NCBI RefSeq assembly: GCF_900111945.1
Contig: NZ_FOYO01000001.1
Span: 534,251 to 598,250, forward strand
Source: Litoreibacter janthinus
GTDB taxonomy: Bacteria; Pseudomonadota; Alphaproteobacteria; Rhodobacterales; Rhodobacteraceae
Length of the DNA: 64,000 nt
Direction of reading: 5' to 3'
Shown here: piece after piece, positions 52,936 to 63,694 of the stretch
Layout: every line of letters begins with the position of its first letter
How positions within the stretch are numbered: position 1 is the first letter of the stretch
Notes under the pieces: model-generated
Database searches by the model: none
The model's input: the letters and a program-made list of their open reading frames with translations, nothing else
What the model was told of the DNA's origin: nothing
Position numbers and translations under genes: made by a program

Positions 52936-53558
52936 GTCACCACCCTTAAGGTCAGGTTGATACGACCGCCCTTTGCCAGAAGCATGGAAGTGCCAGCCTT
53001 GGTTCTATCAACCCCGTGGTAGGACAGGCGGGCATCGCCGCCCATCACGACAACGTCTCCGGATCGAAGCCAGATGCTTTCTGTTTTCCCACCTCGAGTA
53101 GAACTGCCCACACGGAACAACGCATCGTCGCCCAAAGATATTGAAACCACCGGCCAAGAAAAATCTGCCTCGTCGCGATCCTGGTGCAACCCCATGCGAG
53201 CGGTTGCGTCATAAAAGTTGACTAAACAACAATCGGGGCTGCGGCCCCCCGGCACGAGCGAATGCCAGATTTCCAGTACTGAGGCAGGTATCGCCGGCCA
53301 CGCCATACCGCGCGGATGTGTTGCCTGATATCTGTAGCCCGTCACATCCGCCACCCAACCAACCTGCCCCGCCGATGTCATACGCACGGACATTTTGTGA
53401 CCACTACTGGTTTGCGGGGTGAATAACGGCGCCTCGGAGACCACGTTACGGATGTCATTCAGAAGTAACAGCTGCCGATCAGCAGCGATCAAACCTTCAA
53501 AAACTTTGAACCCGCGCAGAACTAGATTTGGTGCCTTTGGGGTAAATTTATCGCTCAT
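52932..53558 (-). CDS. alkB: AlkB-family DNA/RNA oxidative demethylase
   Basis: An Fe(II)/2-oxoglutarate dioxygenase that removes alkyl lesions from nucleic acid bases. The 208-residue protein shows His125-x-Asp127 (GLHQDRDE), His181 (SYHGVDR) and the 2-oxoglutarate-binding R199-x-N201-x-T-x-R205 (RINLTLR). Substrate strands MSVRMTSAG and CLVNFYDATARMG match. The start is ATG 53558 (MSDKFTPKAP); the larger open frame from 53690 runs through the dnaK promoter and is not used. It ends convergent with the ABC permease. Confidence 0.95.
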   Translation of the reverse strand: MSDKFTPKAPNLVLRGFKVFEGLIAADRQLLLLNDIRNVVSEAPLFTPQTSSGHKMSVRMTSAGQVGWVADVTGYRYQATHPRGMAWPAIPASVLEIWHSLVPGGRSPDCCLVNFYDATARMGLHQDRDEADFSWPVVSISLGDDALFRVGSSTRGGKTESIWLRSGDVVVMGGDARLSYHGVDRTKAGTSMLLAKGGRINLTLRVVT

Positions 53559-53623
53559 TTTCGTGTTCTGGCCTCGTTCCAGCGTGTTTCTCACGAAATT
53601 GCGAGATTCCAGTGACCCTGTGC

Positions 53624-53652
53624 CTTGCAGCACCAACGGGCCAGCCTTATAT
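53624..53652 (+). promoter_or_regulatory. Sigma-32 (RpoH)-like promoter for dnaK
   Basis: CTTGCA (53624-53629) and CTTATAT (53646-53652) are separated by 16 bp, close to the alphaproteobacterial RpoH consensus CTTG...CYTATNT. The -10-like element is 112 bp upstream of dnaK. No CIRCE sequence lies here. Confidence 0.6.
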
Positions 53653-53763
53653 ACCCTTCGAATTCCGATGGGGCTACGCCCCCGGGTCAATTAGGGATCG
53701 GAGGGCAGGAGCCAACTTGGGCCTGCGCTCCTCAACATCGCCGCGAAGAAAGGACCTACGCTT

Positions 53764-55683
53764 ATGGCTAAAGTCATCGGTATCGACCTCGGTACAACTA
53801 ACTCCTGCGTTGCCATCATGGATGGCTCTCAACCCCGCGTTATCGAAAACGCTGAGGGTGCGCGCACAACGCCATCTATCGTCGCCTTCACTGACGACGA
53901 ACGGCTGGTCGGTCAGGCTGCCAAACGGCAGGCTGTAACCAACCCGGACAACACGATCTTTGGCGTGAAGCGCCTTATCGGTCGCCGGTTTGACGACAAA
54001 CATCTTGCGAAAGATAAAAAGAACTTGCCCTTCGACGTGGTCGATGGCGGCAATGGTGACGCCTGGGTCGCCGCAAAGGGTGACAAATACAGCCCATCGC
54101 AGATCTCTGCCTTCATCCTGCAAAAGATGAAAGAAACCGCCGAGAGCTATCTGGGCGAAGAAGTGACGCAAGCCGTTATCACGGTCCCTGCTTACTTTAA
54201 TGACGCCCAGCGTCAGGCCACCAAAGACGCCGGTAAGATCGCTGGCCTCGAAGTCCTGCGCATCATCAACGAGCCGACTGCGGCTGCGTTGGCTTACGGC
54301 CTCGACCGAAAAGAAACTAAAACCATCGCGGTCTATGACCTTGGTGGCGGTACGTTCGACGTGACCATTCTGGAAATTGACGACGGCCTGTTCGAAGTGA
54401 AATCTACCAACGGTGACACGTTCCTTGGTGGTGAAGACTTCGACATGCGCATCGTGTCTTATCTGGCCGACGAGTTCAAAAAAGAGAACGGCGTCGATCT
54501 GACCAAAGACAAGATGGCGCTGCAGCGTCTCAAAGAAGCTGCCGAGAAAGCGAAGATCGAATTGTCTTCCTCGCAGCAGACCGAGATCAACCAGCCGTTT
54601 ATCTCCATGGATCCCAAAGGCGGCCAGCCGCTGCACATGGTTATGAAACTGACCCGTGCGAAACTGGAAAGCCTTGTTGCTGATTTGATCAAAGCGTCGA
54701 TCAAACCATGCCAAGCCGCGCTGAAAGATGCGGGCTTGTCGACCTCTGACATCGACGAAGTCGTGTTGGTAGGTGGTATGACTCGTATGCCCAAGGTCAT
54801 CGAAGAGGTGTCCAAGTTCTTCGGTCGCGAAGCTAACAAAGGCGTTAACCCCGATGAAGTGGTCGCCATGGGCGCCGCCATTCAGGCTGGCGTTCTGCAA
54901 GGTGACGTGAAGGACGTTGTTCTTCTGGACGTGACCCCGCTGTCTTTGGGTATCGAAACCCTCGGTGGTGTGTTCACTCGCCTGATCGACCGCAACACCA
55001 CGATCCCGACCAAGAAGTCGCAAATCTTCTCGACCGCAGAAGACAACCAAAACGCAGTGACCCTGCGCGTTTTCCAAGGTGAGCGTGAGATGGCCGCTGA
55101 CAACAAGATCCTTGGTCAGTTCAACTTGGAAAACATTCCGCCTGCTCCACGCGGAATGCCTCAGATCGAGGTGACATTCGACATCGACGCCAACGGCATC
55201 GTTGAAGTTGGCGCCAAAGACAAGGGCACCGGCAAAGAGCAGCGGATCACAATCCAGGCGTCCGGCGGCCTGTCCGATGAGGACATCGAACAGATGGTCA
55301 AAGACGCCGAGGCCAACGCTGATGCGGACGCCGAACGTCGTGAGTTGGTCGAAGCCACCAACCAAGCTGAAAGCCTGATCCACAGCACCAAGAAATCGCT
55401 GGAAGAGCATGGTGACAAGGTTGACGGCTCGACGGTCGAAGTGATCGAGCTTGCTATTAAGGCGCTTGAAGAAACCATGGATTCTGCTGACGCTGGCAAG
55501 ATCAAAGGTGGCATTCAGAACCTGACCGATGCGGCCATGAAGCTTGGCGAAGCGATCTACAAATCTCAACAGGACGAAGCTGCCTCTGCAGAACCTTCCG
55601 AAGAGCCTGATGAGATGCGCGGCGTAGACGAAGACATCGTTGACGCCGACTTCGAAGATCTGGACGACGACAAACGCGCCTGA
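53764..55683 (+). CDS. dnaK: Molecular chaperone DnaK (Hsp70)
   Basis: ATP-driven chaperone. The 639-residue protein has [15 protein letters not shown] at the N-terminus, GGGTFDV-type phosphate loops ([11 protein letters not shown]), the interdomain linker [18 protein letters not shown], the substrate-binding domain, and the acidic C-terminal [21 protein letters not shown]. The ATG at 53764 follows GAAAGGACC. It is followed by an intercistronic hairpin and dnaJ. A large antisense frame over it is an artefact of codon bias. Confidence 0.99.
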   Translation: MAKVIGIDLGTTNSCVAIMDGSQPRVIENAEGARTTPSIVAFTDDERLVGQAAKRQAVTNPDNTIFGVKRLIGRRFDDKHLAKDKKNLPFDVVDGGNGDAWVAAKGDKYSPSQISAFILQKMKETAESYLGEEVTQAVITVPAYFNDAQRQATKDAGKIAGLEVLRIINEPTAAALAYGLDRKETKTIAVYDLGGGTFDVTILEIDDGLFEVKSTNGDTFLGGEDFDMRIVSYLADEFKKENGVDLTKDKMALQRLKEAAEKAKIELSSSQQTEINQPFISMDPKGGQPLHMVMKLTRAKLESLVADLIKASIKPCQAALKDAGLSTSDIDEVVLVGGMTRMPKVIEEVSKFFGREANKGVNPDEVVAMGAAIQAGVLQGDVKDVVLLDVTPLSLGIETLGGVFTRLIDRNTTIPTKKSQIFSTAEDNQNAVTLRVFQGEREMAADNKILGQFNLENIPPAPRGMPQIEVTFDIDANGIVEVGAKDKGTGKEQRITIQASGGLSDEDIEQMVKDAEANADADAERRELVEATNQAESLIHSTKKSLEEHGDKVDGSTVEVIELAIKALEETMDSADAGKIKGGIQNLTDAAMKLGEAIYKSQQDEAASAEPSEEPDEMRGVDEDIVDADFEDLDDDKRA

Positions 55684-55705
55684 TGGCGCCAAGTCCTGAG
55701 ATAGA

Positions 55706-55733
55706 AGACCGGCCCGAAAATACGGGCCGGTCT
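55706..55733 (+). terminator. dnaK-dnaJ intercistronic hairpin
   Basis: AGACCGGCCCG (55706-55716) pairs perfectly with CGGGCCGGTCT (55723-55733) around AAAATA, 22 bp after the dnaK stop. It lacks a T run, so partial attenuation or mRNA stabilisation is more likely than full termination. Confidence 0.65.
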
Positions 55734-55770
55734 GCATGTTTCAGGGATCGAGTTTTGGGAAGGTTGATCC

Positions 55771-56910
55771 ATGGCAAAACGTGATTATTACGAGGTGCTG
55801 GGCGTTGCCCGCGGCGCCTCAGCGGACGAGTTAAAGAAGGCCTATCGCACTAAAGCGAAAGAGCTGCACCCTGACCGCAATTCCGACAATCCCGATGCGG
55901 AAGCACAGTTCAAAGAAGCCAATGAGGCCTATGAAGTTCTAAAGGACGCCAACAAGAAGGCCGCTTATGATCGCTATGGCCACGCCGCCTTTGAAGGCGG
56001 AATGGGCGGTGGCGGCCAGCGGCCCGGTGGCGGTGACTTCTCATCCGCATTCTCTGACGTGTTTGAAGATCTCTTTGGTGATTTCATGGGCGGCGGCGCA
56101 CAGCGCGGCGGACGACAGCGCGCAATGCGTGGTTCGGACCTTCGCTACAATTTGGGCATCTCTCTTGAAGACGCCTATGCCGGTCTGCAAAAAGCAATCA
56201 CCGTGCCAACCTCGGTATCCTGCGACGGATGCGATGGCTCTGGCGCGGAAGGGGGCGCCGAACCTCAGACCTGCCCGACCTGTTCCGGCATGGGCAAGGT
56301 GCGCGCCCAGCAAGGCTTCTTCACAGTAGAGCGCACCTGCCCGACATGTTCGGGTATTGGTCAGATCATCAAGAACCCATGCCGCTCTTGCGGCGGTTCG
56401 GGCCGTCAGGAAAAGGAGCGTTCGCTTAGCGTAAACATACCGGCGGGGGTTGAAACGGGCACACGCATTCGTCTTGCCGGCGAGGGCGAGGCAGGATTGC
56501 GCGGTGGGCCGGCTGGAGATCTTTACATTTTCATCGAAGTCAAAGAACACGCGCTGTTCCAGCGTGAAGGAGTTGACTTGTTCTGCCGTGTGCCAGTCGC
56601 TATGGCGACGGCCGCGATTGGTGGAGATGTAGAGGTTCCTACGATAGACGGTGGTCGGTCCCGAGTGAAAGTGCCTGCGGGCAGCCAATCCGGTAGGCAG
56701 ATGCGCCTGCGCTCCAAAGGGATGCCCGCGCTTCGCGGTGCGGGCTCCGGCGATATGTTTATCGAGCTGGCAGTGGAAACACCGGTCAATCTAACCAGCA
56801 AACAAAAGGAACTGCTTCGCGAGTTCGAGAAACTGAGCGAGGAGAACAATCCTCATCTCTCAAGCTTCTTCTCCAAAGTTAAGTCCTTTTGGGAAGACAT
56901 GAAGAGCTAG
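55771..56910 (+). CDS. dnaJ: Molecular chaperone DnaJ (Hsp40)
   Basis: J-domain co-chaperone stimulating DnaK. The 379-residue protein has the J domain with HPD at 33-35 (KELHPDRN), a Gly/Phe-rich linker ([15 protein letters not shown]), four zinc-finger CxxCxGxG repeats ([32 protein letters not shown]), and the C-terminal client domain. The start is ATG 55771. A strong terminator follows. Confidence 0.99.
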   Translation: MAKRDYYEVLGVARGASADELKKAYRTKAKELHPDRNSDNPDAEAQFKEANEAYEVLKDANKKAAYDRYGHAAFEGGMGGGGQRPGGGDFSSAFSDVFEDLFGDFMGGGAQRGGRQRAMRGSDLRYNLGISLEDAYAGLQKAITVPTSVSCDGCDGSGAEGGAEPQTCPTCSGMGKVRAQQGFFTVERTCPTCSGIGQIIKNPCRSCGGSGRQEKERSLSVNIPAGVETGTRIRLAGEGEAGLRGGPAGDLYIFIEVKEHALFQREGVDLFCRVPVAMATAAIGGDVEVPTIDGGRSRVKVPAGSQSGRQMRLRSKGMPALRGAGSGDMFIELAVETPVNLTSKQKELLREFEKLSEENNPHLSSFFSKVKSFWEDMKS

Positions 56911-56913
56911 AAC

Positions 56914-56943
56914 GAAGCGCCCAACTCGGGCGCTTCTTTTTTT
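56914..56943. terminator. Rho-independent terminator between dnaJ and maeB
   Basis: GAAGCGCCC (56914-56922) pairs with GGGCGCTTC (56928-56936), followed by seven T residues that run into the stop codon of the convergent maeB. Confidence 0.9.
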
Positions 56944-59200
56944 ATCCGACGTTGCACGCTGCCATGACGGCCATGTTCAGGATGTCATTGGAGGTCGACG
57001 TCGTGGAACAGATCTGTACCGGATGATCCACCCCGCTCAGAATTGGCCCGATCACAGTCGCACCGCCCATTTCCTGCATCAGCTTCACTGAGATTGAGGA
57101 AGAGTGGCGCGCAGGGACAACCAAGACATTGGCCGGTCCGCTGAGACGGCAGAATGGGTAGCTGGCCATGACATCTAGGTTCATCGCCACATCTACTGTC
57201 ATTTCTCCATCATACTCGAAATCAACCCCGCGCTGATCGAGCACTTTCGGCGCGATGTGCATTTTCTCTGCCCGTTCACTAACGGGATATCCGAAGGTCG
57301 AGAAGCTGACAAATGCGACGCGCGGCTCCAGCCCAAGCGAGCGCGCTGTTGCAGCGCCTCGTTCAGCGATATCCGCCAGCGTGTTCTCGTCCGGCCATTC
57401 ATGAACCAACGTATCAGCAATCAAAACGATGCGCCCGTTGCGAAGCAGCGCCGTAACACCAACAGCTCCGTCGCTTGGCGACACATCGAGCGCGTGGTTC
57501 AGAAGCTCCAGCACATGCGCGGATTTGCGAGTAGCACCTGTGATCAGACCGTCGCCATGCCCGTGCGCTAACATCAAAGCGGAAAACACGTGTCGGTCCC
57601 GCGATGCAAGGCGGTGAACATCCTGAGCGTCATACCCTTTCCGCTGAAGGCGACTGTAGAGAAACGAGCGATAGGTATCCAAATGTTCCGTATTGCGCGC
57701 ATTCACGATGCTAAGTTCGCGGAAAGCATCTTCCAATCCCGCAGCCGCGAGTTTTTCTTTCACGTCATCTTCCCGCCCAACAACCAAGGCCTGACCCAGA
57801 CCCGAGCGCTGATAGGCGACAGCTGCGCGCAACACACGAATGTCGTCGCCTTCCGCAAAGATCATCCGTGCGTTCTTGGTTCGGGCGCGGTTGTGCAACC
57901 CTTCGAGCATCGACGCCGTTGGGTCCATCCGCGATCGAAGTGCGACGGTATATGCGTCAAAGTCTACGATTGGCTTGCGAGACACAGCCGTGTCCATTCC
58001 AGCCAATGCCACCGCGGGCGGGATCGTGTAAATCAGCCGTGGATCGAACGGTGTTGGAATAATGTAATCGCGGCCGAAGGTCAGCTTCTGGCCATAAGCG
58101 ACGGCGACTTCGTCGGGCACGTCTTCGCGGGCGAGCTTTGCCAAGGCTTCGGCGCAGGCAATCTTCATCGCGTCATTAATGGTGCGCGCGCGGATATCCA
58201 GCGCTCCCCGAAACAGATAGGGGAAGCACAACACATTATTCACTTGGTTTGGGTAATCCGAACGCCCCGTCGCAACGATAGCGTCAGGACGGACTTCATG
58301 GGCATCTTCGGGCGTGATCTCAGGATCGGGGTTCGCCATCGCGAAGATGACAGGATTGTCAGCCATGGATTTCACCATGTCCTGCGTCACGGCACCCTTT
58401 GCGGAGACGCCAAGGAACACATCTGCGCCAGCCATTGCCTCCTCTAACGTGCGGTCGGTGGTTTTTGCCGCGTGGGCTGATTTCCACTGGTTCATTCCTT
58501 CGGTGCGGCCTTGGTAAATCACACCCTTGGTGTCACACACGATGCAGTTGTCGTGCTTGGCGCCCATCGCTTTGATCAGCTCAATACATGCGATCCCAGC
58601 CGCACCGGCACCGTTCAAAACAATCTTGCAGTTCTCGATTTTCTTGCCCGTTAGATGCAACGCGTTCAGCAGCCCAGCAGCGCAAATGACAGCCGTTCCG
58701 TGCTGGTCATCGTGAAAAACGGGGATGTCCATTTCTTCACGAAGCCGTTGCTCGATGATGAAGCATTCGGGCGCTTTGATGTCCTCAAGATTAATTCCGC
58801 CGAAGCTAGGGCCCATCAGGCGCACGGCATTGATGAACTCGTCGGGATCTTCGGTGTCCAACTCCAGATCTATCGAGTTCACGTCAGCGAACCGTTTGAA
58901 CAGAACCGACTTGCCTTCCATCACTGGCTTTGACGCCAAGGCCCCTAAATTTCCAAGTCCTAGAATGGCTGTGCCGTTGGAGATTACAGCGACCATGTTG
59001 CCTTTGGTCGTGTAGTCATAGGCAGTCTCTGGATTTGCTGCGATCGCTTCAACAGGCACCGCGACACCTGGGGAATAGGCTAGGCTAAGATCTCGCTGCG
59101 TGGCCATTGGTGTCGACGCAATGATTTCCAGTTTTCCGGGTGTTGGTTCCAAATGATAGGATAGAGCCTCTTCATCAGTGACACGGTTCTTCTTGGACAT
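56942..59200 (-). CDS. maeB: NADP-dependent malic enzyme with C-terminal phosphotransacetylase-like domain
   Basis: Converts malate to pyruvate, CO2 and NADPH. The 752 residues combine the malic enzyme catalytic domain (1 to about 430, with SNGTAILGLGNLGALASKPVMEGK, HDDQHGTAVI and VLNGAGAAGIACI) and a C-terminal phosphotransacetylase-like domain (about 440-750), which is regulatory in MaeB. The ATG at 59200 has GAAAGAACGTCT upstream. A terminator U-tract overlaps its stop from the other side. Confidence 0.97.
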   Translation of the reverse strand: MSKKNRVTDEEALSYHLEPTPGKLEIIASTPMATQRDLSLAYSPGVAVPVEAIAANPETAYDYTTKGNMVAVISNGTAILGLGNLGALASKPVMEGKSVLFKRFADVNSIDLELDTEDPDEFINAVRLMGPSFGGINLEDIKAPECFIIEQRLREEMDIPVFHDDQHGTAVICAAGLLNALHLTGKKIENCKIVLNGAGAAGIACIELIKAMGAKHDNCIVCDTKGVIYQGRTEGMNQWKSAHAAKTTDRTLEEAMAGADVFLGVSAKGAVTQDMVKSMADNPVIFAMANPDPEITPEDAHEVRPDAIVATGRSDYPNQVNNVLCFPYLFRGALDIRARTINDAMKIACAEALAKLAREDVPDEVAVAYGQKLTFGRDYIIPTPFDPRLIYTIPPAVALAGMDTAVSRKPIVDFDAYTVALRSRMDPTASMLEGLHNRARTKNARMIFAEGDDIRVLRAAVAYQRSGLGQALVVGREDDVKEKLAAAGLEDAFRELSIVNARNTEHLDTYRSFLYSRLQRKGYDAQDVHRLASRDRHVFSALMLAHGHGDGLITGATRKSAHVLELLNHALDVSPSDGAVGVTALLRNGRIVLIADTLVHEWPDENTLADIAERGAATARSLGLEPRVAFVSFSTFGYPVSERAEKMHIAPKVLDQRGVDFEYDGEMTVDVAMNLDVMASYPFCRLSGPANVLVVPARHSSSISVKLMQEMGGATVIGPILSGVDHPVQICSTTSTSNDILNMAVMAACNVG

Positions 59201-59332
59201 AGACGTTCTTTCTCTTTGGGCGTCGCCATTGATAGCCAGCTTGAGACACTACGACAACATCCATCGGGATTCGGGGTTTCGCCGCCCCGTACTCCCCAGT
59301 AGAATCGCGTCAACACACCGGGGGGGTGAGAA

Positions 59333-61981
59333 GTGAACGTCGCCAATGCATCAGTGACGCCAATGATGGCGCAGTTTCTTGAGATCAAAGCTCAGTATCC
59401 GGACGCATTGCTGTTCTATCGCATGGGTGACTTCTACGAGCTGTTCTTTGACGATGCCGTTGCGGCGTCCGAGGCGTTGGATATTGCGTTAACCAAACGC
59501 GGGAAACACCTTGGAAATGACATTCCGATGTGCGGCGTGCCGGTTCATGCAGCCGAAAATTACTTGCTGACCCTCATTCGCAAAGGATTCCGCGTAGCTG
59601 TTGGCGAACAGTTGGAAAGCCCCGCCGAAGCGAAAAAGCGTGGCTCCAAATCCGTCGTGAAACGAGATGTCGTTCGACTGGTAACGCCAGGAACCTTGAC
59701 CGAAGACAGCCTTCTTGAACCTCGCCGCCACAATTTTCTCGCCGCCTATTCCGAAATTCGCGGCGATGGCGCAATTGCGTGGGTGGATATCTCAACTGGC
59801 GAAATGCGGGCCGGACCTTGCTCAAGGATGCGGCTTTCGCCGGAGCTTGCCCGCTTAGCCCCTAGCGAAGTCCTAGTGTCTGATGTGGCCTTTGACGATC
59901 TTGCTGAAATTGTCGAGGAAACCGGATCGGCGCTTACGCCACTAAGCAAAGGGAGTTTTGACAGCAAAGCGGCCGAAAGGCGCCTTGTTAGTCTCTATTC
60001 AGTCGGCTCACTTGATGCATTTGGGACCTTCACGCGAGCCGAGATCGCAGCCCTGGGGGCGTTGGTCGACTATTTGGATATTACCCAAAAAGGAAAGCTC
60101 CCGCTTCTGCGGCCACCGATCCGAGAAGCCTCTAGCCGCCTGATGCAAATCGACTCTGCGACCCGCCGTAACTTGGAGTTGTCCCTAACACTTAACGGTA
60201 CACGCAAAGGCTCTTTGCTTGATACGATCGACCGTACTTTGACTGCAGGGGGCGCGCGATTACTGGATCGCAGACTTGCAAGCCCCTCAACTGATCTTGA
60301 CGAGCTGCAATCCAGACTCGATTCCGTTGAATGCTTCGTCGCCACTCCGATCATGCGGAACAAGTTGCGAGAAGCACTGCGCCGTGTGCCCGATATGGAT
60401 CGGGCCTTGTCCCGCATTGCAATGAGCCGCGGCGGGCCCAGAGATCTAGTTGCCTTACGAACGGGGCTTATTCAGTGTCTAACATTGCGAAAAATACTAG
60501 ATATCGAAAACCTTCCTGACGCGATACAGGCATGTGCCAAAGATCTCGTTGGTCATGAAGCAGCGCTTCAGATGCTTGACGAAACACTTGTTGCAGAACC
60601 GCCTTTGCTCGCGCGCGACGGGGGTTTTGTAGCAGTTGGATTCAACGAAGAGCTCGACGAGATGCGCAAACTGCGTGACGACGGACGAAAGGTCATTGCG
60701 GAGTATCAGGCTGAGTATTCCCGAGACACTGGCGTCACCACCCTAAAGATCAAACACAATAACGTTCTTGGCTATTTCATCGAGACAACGGCAGCACATG
60801 CCGAAAAGATGCTCAAGCCTCCGCTATCAGAGCGGTTCATCCACCGACAAACCACTGCGAATGCTATTCGGTTTACGACTCTGGAGCTTTCGGAGCTTGA
60901 GACCAAGATTTTGAACGCCGGCGGCCGCGCGACTGAGATCGAACTCCAGATCTTCCAAACCATTTGCAATGATGTGCTTGCTGTAAGTGCGGACCTGTTC
61001 GCGGCCGCCGCCGCTTTGGCGCAACTGGATGTTTATGCGTCTTTGGCCGATCTCGCGACCTCGGAAGACTGGACTCGCCCCAAAATTGACAGCACCCGCG
61101 CCTTTCAGATCGCAGGAGGCCGCCATCCAGTTGTCGAAAAGGCGCTGAAGGATCAAGGCGCGTCGCCCTTCGTGGCCAACTCCTGCGACTTGTCAGCCGA
61201 CCCCGGTGCAGCCAGCATTTGGCTGCTCACTGGCCCAAACATGGCCGGTAAATCCACATTCCTTAGGCAAAACGCAATAATCGCACTTTTGGCGCAAATA
61301 GGGTCTTATATACCCGCGGAAGCCGCTCATATCGGACTTGTCTCACAGCTGTTCAGCAGGGTCGGTGCGTCCGACGATCTAGCGAGGGGCAGGTCGACAT
61401 TTATGGTCGAAATGGTAGAGACCGCAGCGATTCTGAACCAAGCCGACGATAGAGCGCTGGTAATTCTTGACGAGATTGGGCGCGGAACCGCAACTTACGA
61501 CGGACTCTCTATCGCTTGGGCAACGCTCGAGCATCTCCACGCCGCCAATACGTGCCGTGCATTATTTGCAACTCACTACCATGAACTGACTGCACTTGCC
61601 GGTAAGCTGCCAGGGGTAGAAAACGCGACTGTTGCCGTGAAAGAGTGGGACGGGGATGTAATATTCCTGCATGAGGTCAAACGCGGCGCTGCAGACCGAT
61701 CTTATGGCGTGCAAGTTGCGAAGCTGGCCGGCCTTCCGCCATCGGTCATCAGCCGCGCAAAGGTAGTTCTGGATCAACTGGAACGTGGCGAGCGAGAGGG
61801 TGGCGCGCGCCAGAAGGCATTGATTGACGATCTGCCTCTGTTTTCAATTGCCCCGACGCCCGTTCAGTCAACCAAATCGTCCGTCGTCGAGGAAAGACTA
61901 AAAGAAACCTCGCCCGACGAATTAACGCCGCGCGAGGCTTTGCAACTTTTATACGAGCTTAAGGACTTAAGCGGGAGTTGA
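59333..61981 (+). CDS. mutS: DNA mismatch repair protein MutS
   Basis: Recognises mismatches and starts repair. The 882-residue protein has the mismatch-contacting loop [12 protein letters not shown] near residue 35, connector, lever and clamp domains, and an ATPase with Walker [22 protein letters not shown] and Walker [17 protein letters not shown]. The C-terminal part ends [20 protein letters not shown], a dimer/helix motif. The start is GTG 59333, preceded by a G-rich GGGGTGAGAA. Its last 15 bp overlap the 3' end of grpE. Confidence 0.98.
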   Translation: MNVANASVTPMMAQFLEIKAQYPDALLFYRMGDFYELFFDDAVAASEALDIALTKRGKHLGNDIPMCGVPVHAAENYLLTLIRKGFRVAVGEQLESPAEAKKRGSKSVVKRDVVRLVTPGTLTEDSLLEPRRHNFLAAYSEIRGDGAIAWVDISTGEMRAGPCSRMRLSPELARLAPSEVLVSDVAFDDLAEIVEETGSALTPLSKGSFDSKAAERRLVSLYSVGSLDAFGTFTRAEIAALGALVDYLDITQKGKLPLLRPPIREASSRLMQIDSATRRNLELSLTLNGTRKGSLLDTIDRTLTAGGARLLDRRLASPSTDLDELQSRLDSVECFVATPIMRNKLREALRRVPDMDRALSRIAMSRGGPRDLVALRTGLIQCLTLRKILDIENLPDAIQACAKDLVGHEAALQMLDETLVAEPPLLARDGGFVAVGFNEELDEMRKLRDDGRKVIAEYQAEYSRDTGVTTLKIKHNNVLGYFIETTAAHAEKMLKPPLSERFIHRQTTANAIRFTTLELSELETKILNAGGRATEIELQIFQTICNDVLAVSADLFAAAAALAQLDVYASLADLATSEDWTRPKIDSTRAFQIAGGRHPVVEKALKDQGASPFVANSCDLSADPGAASIWLLTGPNMAGKSTFLRQNAIIALLAQIGSYIPAEAAHIGLVSQLFSRVGASDDLARGRSTFMVEMVETAAILNQADDRALVILDEIGRGTATYDGLSIAWATLEHLHAANTCRALFATHYHELTALAGKLPGVENATVAVKEWDGDVIFLHEVKRGAADRSYGVQVAKLAGLPPSVISRAKVVLDQLERGEREGGARQKALIDDLPLFSIAPTPVQSTKSSVVEERLKETSPDELTPREALQLLYELKDLSGS

Positions 61982-62518
61982 CGAAACGCCAACTTGCGCA
62001 GGGCGCAGCAGGCGGTCGTGAAGGATGAAGCCCTCGGACATCACCTGAATGATGTCGCCTGCTTTTGTGTTTGGCAAAGGTGCTTCGAACATGGCTTGGT
62101 GCACCTGTGGATCGAAGCGGTCGCCAACTTCAGGGATAACAGGCTCGATTTTATGCTTGCCGAAGACGTGAATCAATTCGCGCAATGTCAGCTCCACGCC
62201 TTCAAAAACAGCCTTAGCGGCTTCGCGTTGGGCGTCATCGGCCGCGTCAAGCGCACGGCGCAAATTATCGTAGACGGGCAACATATCTTTGGCGAGCTTT
62301 GAGCCGCCATAGTTTTCTGCCTCTCGGCGATCCCGCTCGCCCCGCTTACGGGTATTCTCGATGTCCGCAAGCGCGCGCAGAAGCCTGTCTTTCAGCATAT
62401 CGCGCTCTTCGACAAGCGCCTGCATCTCATCGGACTCTTCCATAATGTCTATGGTCTCGTCGGCCATGGCCTCCAAGTGATCCGTTTGAAAATCATCTTC
62501 TTTGTTCGCGTCAGACAT
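61967..62518 (-). CDS. grpE: Nucleotide exchange factor GrpE
   Basis: Releases ADP from DnaK. The 183-residue protein has a charged N-terminus, a long coiled coil ([33 protein letters not shown]), and the C-terminal beta domain ([37 protein letters not shown]). The start is ATG 62518, 8 bp after hrcA, so hrcA-grpE form a stress operon. Confidence 0.97.
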   Translation of the reverse strand: MSDANKEDDFQTDHLEAMADETIDIMEESDEMQALVEERDMLKDRLLRALADIENTRKRGERDRREAENYGGSKLAKDMLPVYDNLRRALDAADDAQREAAKAVFEGVELTLRELIHVFGKHKIEPVIPEVGDRFDPQVHQAMFEAPLPNTKAGDIIQVMSEGFILHDRLLRPAQVGVSSTPA

Positions 62519-62526
62519 TTGTACCT

Positions 62527-63588
62527 CTACCCGCCGTCCGAAATCAGTTTACCAACCATCTGCGCCGTATAATTCACGATGGGCACAATGCGCCCGTAGT
62601 TGAGTCGTGTTGGGCCAATGACACCCACAGCGCCGATGATCTTTCGATCAGAGTTCATATAGGGAGACACAACCAAAGAGGAACCCGAAAGTGAGAAGAG
62701 TTTGTTCTCTGACCCAATAAAAATGCGCACACCTTCGCCCGCATCGGTCAGTTCAAGGAATTCTGCGATATCCCGCTTACGTTCCAGGTCATCAAAAAGA
62801 GCCTTAACGCGATCCAGTGCATCCCCATCATCGGAATCCTCGATTAGATTCGCGCGCCCACGCACAATTAGTCGTTCTGAATGCTCCCCTTCGTTCTCCC
62901 AGACAGCCAAGCCCGTCTTCACAAGATCCTGCGCCAGCACATCTAGTTCTTGCCGGCGAGACTTGATTTCTCGGGCGATTTTTCCGCGCAATTCCGAAAT
63001 CGTTGCGCCAACAGCGATTGCGTTCAAAAAGTTGGCCGCCTCCCGCATTGAGGATGGTGTTTGCCCGAGGGGTGGAACGAAAACCCTATTCTCGACATGG
63101 CCGTCGGCAAAGACCAGCACGACCAAGGCGCGATCCAACGCGAGGCTGACAAATTCGATATGTTTGATTGGCGCTTCGTGCTTCGGCGCTAAAACTAGAC
63201 TGGCACCTTGTGTTAGTCCCGATAGCGCAGAGCCGATCCGATCAAGCATAACGCCGACGTCGCGATCATTGCTCCCAAGACTTGCATCGAGCTTTTCGCG
63301 GTCGTGGTTGGTGACCTCGTCCATTTCCAAAAGTCCGTCGACAAACATGCGCAGTCCAGCTTGCGTCGGAATACGGCCTGCGGACACGTGGGGGCTGTCG
63401 AGCAACCCTAAAAACTCCAAATCCTGCATGACGTTTCGAATTGTCGCCGCGCTCACGCTTTCGCTAAGGGTTCGGGTCAATGTGCGCGAACCCACAGGCT
63501 CCCCCGTAGCGAGATAGGACTCCACAATCCGCCGAAAAACCTCGCGGCTGCGGTCGTTCATCTGAGACATGAGATCTTCTCGGTTCAT
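62527..63588 (-). CDS. hrcA: Heat-inducible transcription repressor HrcA
   Basis: Represses stress genes by binding CIRCE elements. The 353-residue protein has a winged helix at the N-terminus (NDRSREVFRRIVESYLATGEPVGSRTLTRTL, VSAATIRNVMQDLEFLGLL), then a regulatory core (GVMLDRIGSALSGLTQGASL). The start is ATG 63588 (MNREDLMSQMNDRS), chosen for its GGAAGAG upstream over the longer ORF and over an internal ATG at 63570. No CIRCE copy was found in this window; its target is presumably elsewhere (groESL). Confidence 0.95.
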   Translation of the reverse strand: MNREDLMSQMNDRSREVFRRIVESYLATGEPVGSRTLTRTLSESVSAATIRNVMQDLEFLGLLDSPHVSAGRIPTQAGLRMFVDGLLEMDEVTNHDREKLDASLGSNDRDVGVMLDRIGSALSGLTQGASLVLAPKHEAPIKHIEFVSLALDRALVVLVFADGHVENRVFVPPLGQTPSSMREAANFLNAIAVGATISELRGKIAREIKSRRQELDVLAQDLVKTGLAVWENEGEHSERLIVRGRANLIEDSDDGDALDRVKALFDDLERKRDIAEFLELTDAGEGVRIFIGSENKLFSLSGSSLVVSPYMNSDRKIIGAVGVIGPTRLNYGRIVPIVNYTAQMVGKLISDGG

Positions 63589-63694
63589 TCTGCTACTTCT
63601 CTTCCGACACCCCTTATAGGTGGCAATCTTCAATGTGGCTTGCAACCAAGCGTATCACAAGGGTATCTGGACGCGTTCCAATAGGAGAATTGTC

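Noticed and set aside
53674-55737. Long 687-codon open frame antisense to dnaK
   Set aside because: It mirrors dnaK, starts and ends outside its signals, and has no ribosome binding site or recognisable domain; such frames are common opposite dnaK because of codon bias.
53559-63694. CIRCE elements near dnaK or hrcA
   Set aside because: No TTAGCACTC-N9-GAGTGCTAA or close variant was found in these intergenic regions.
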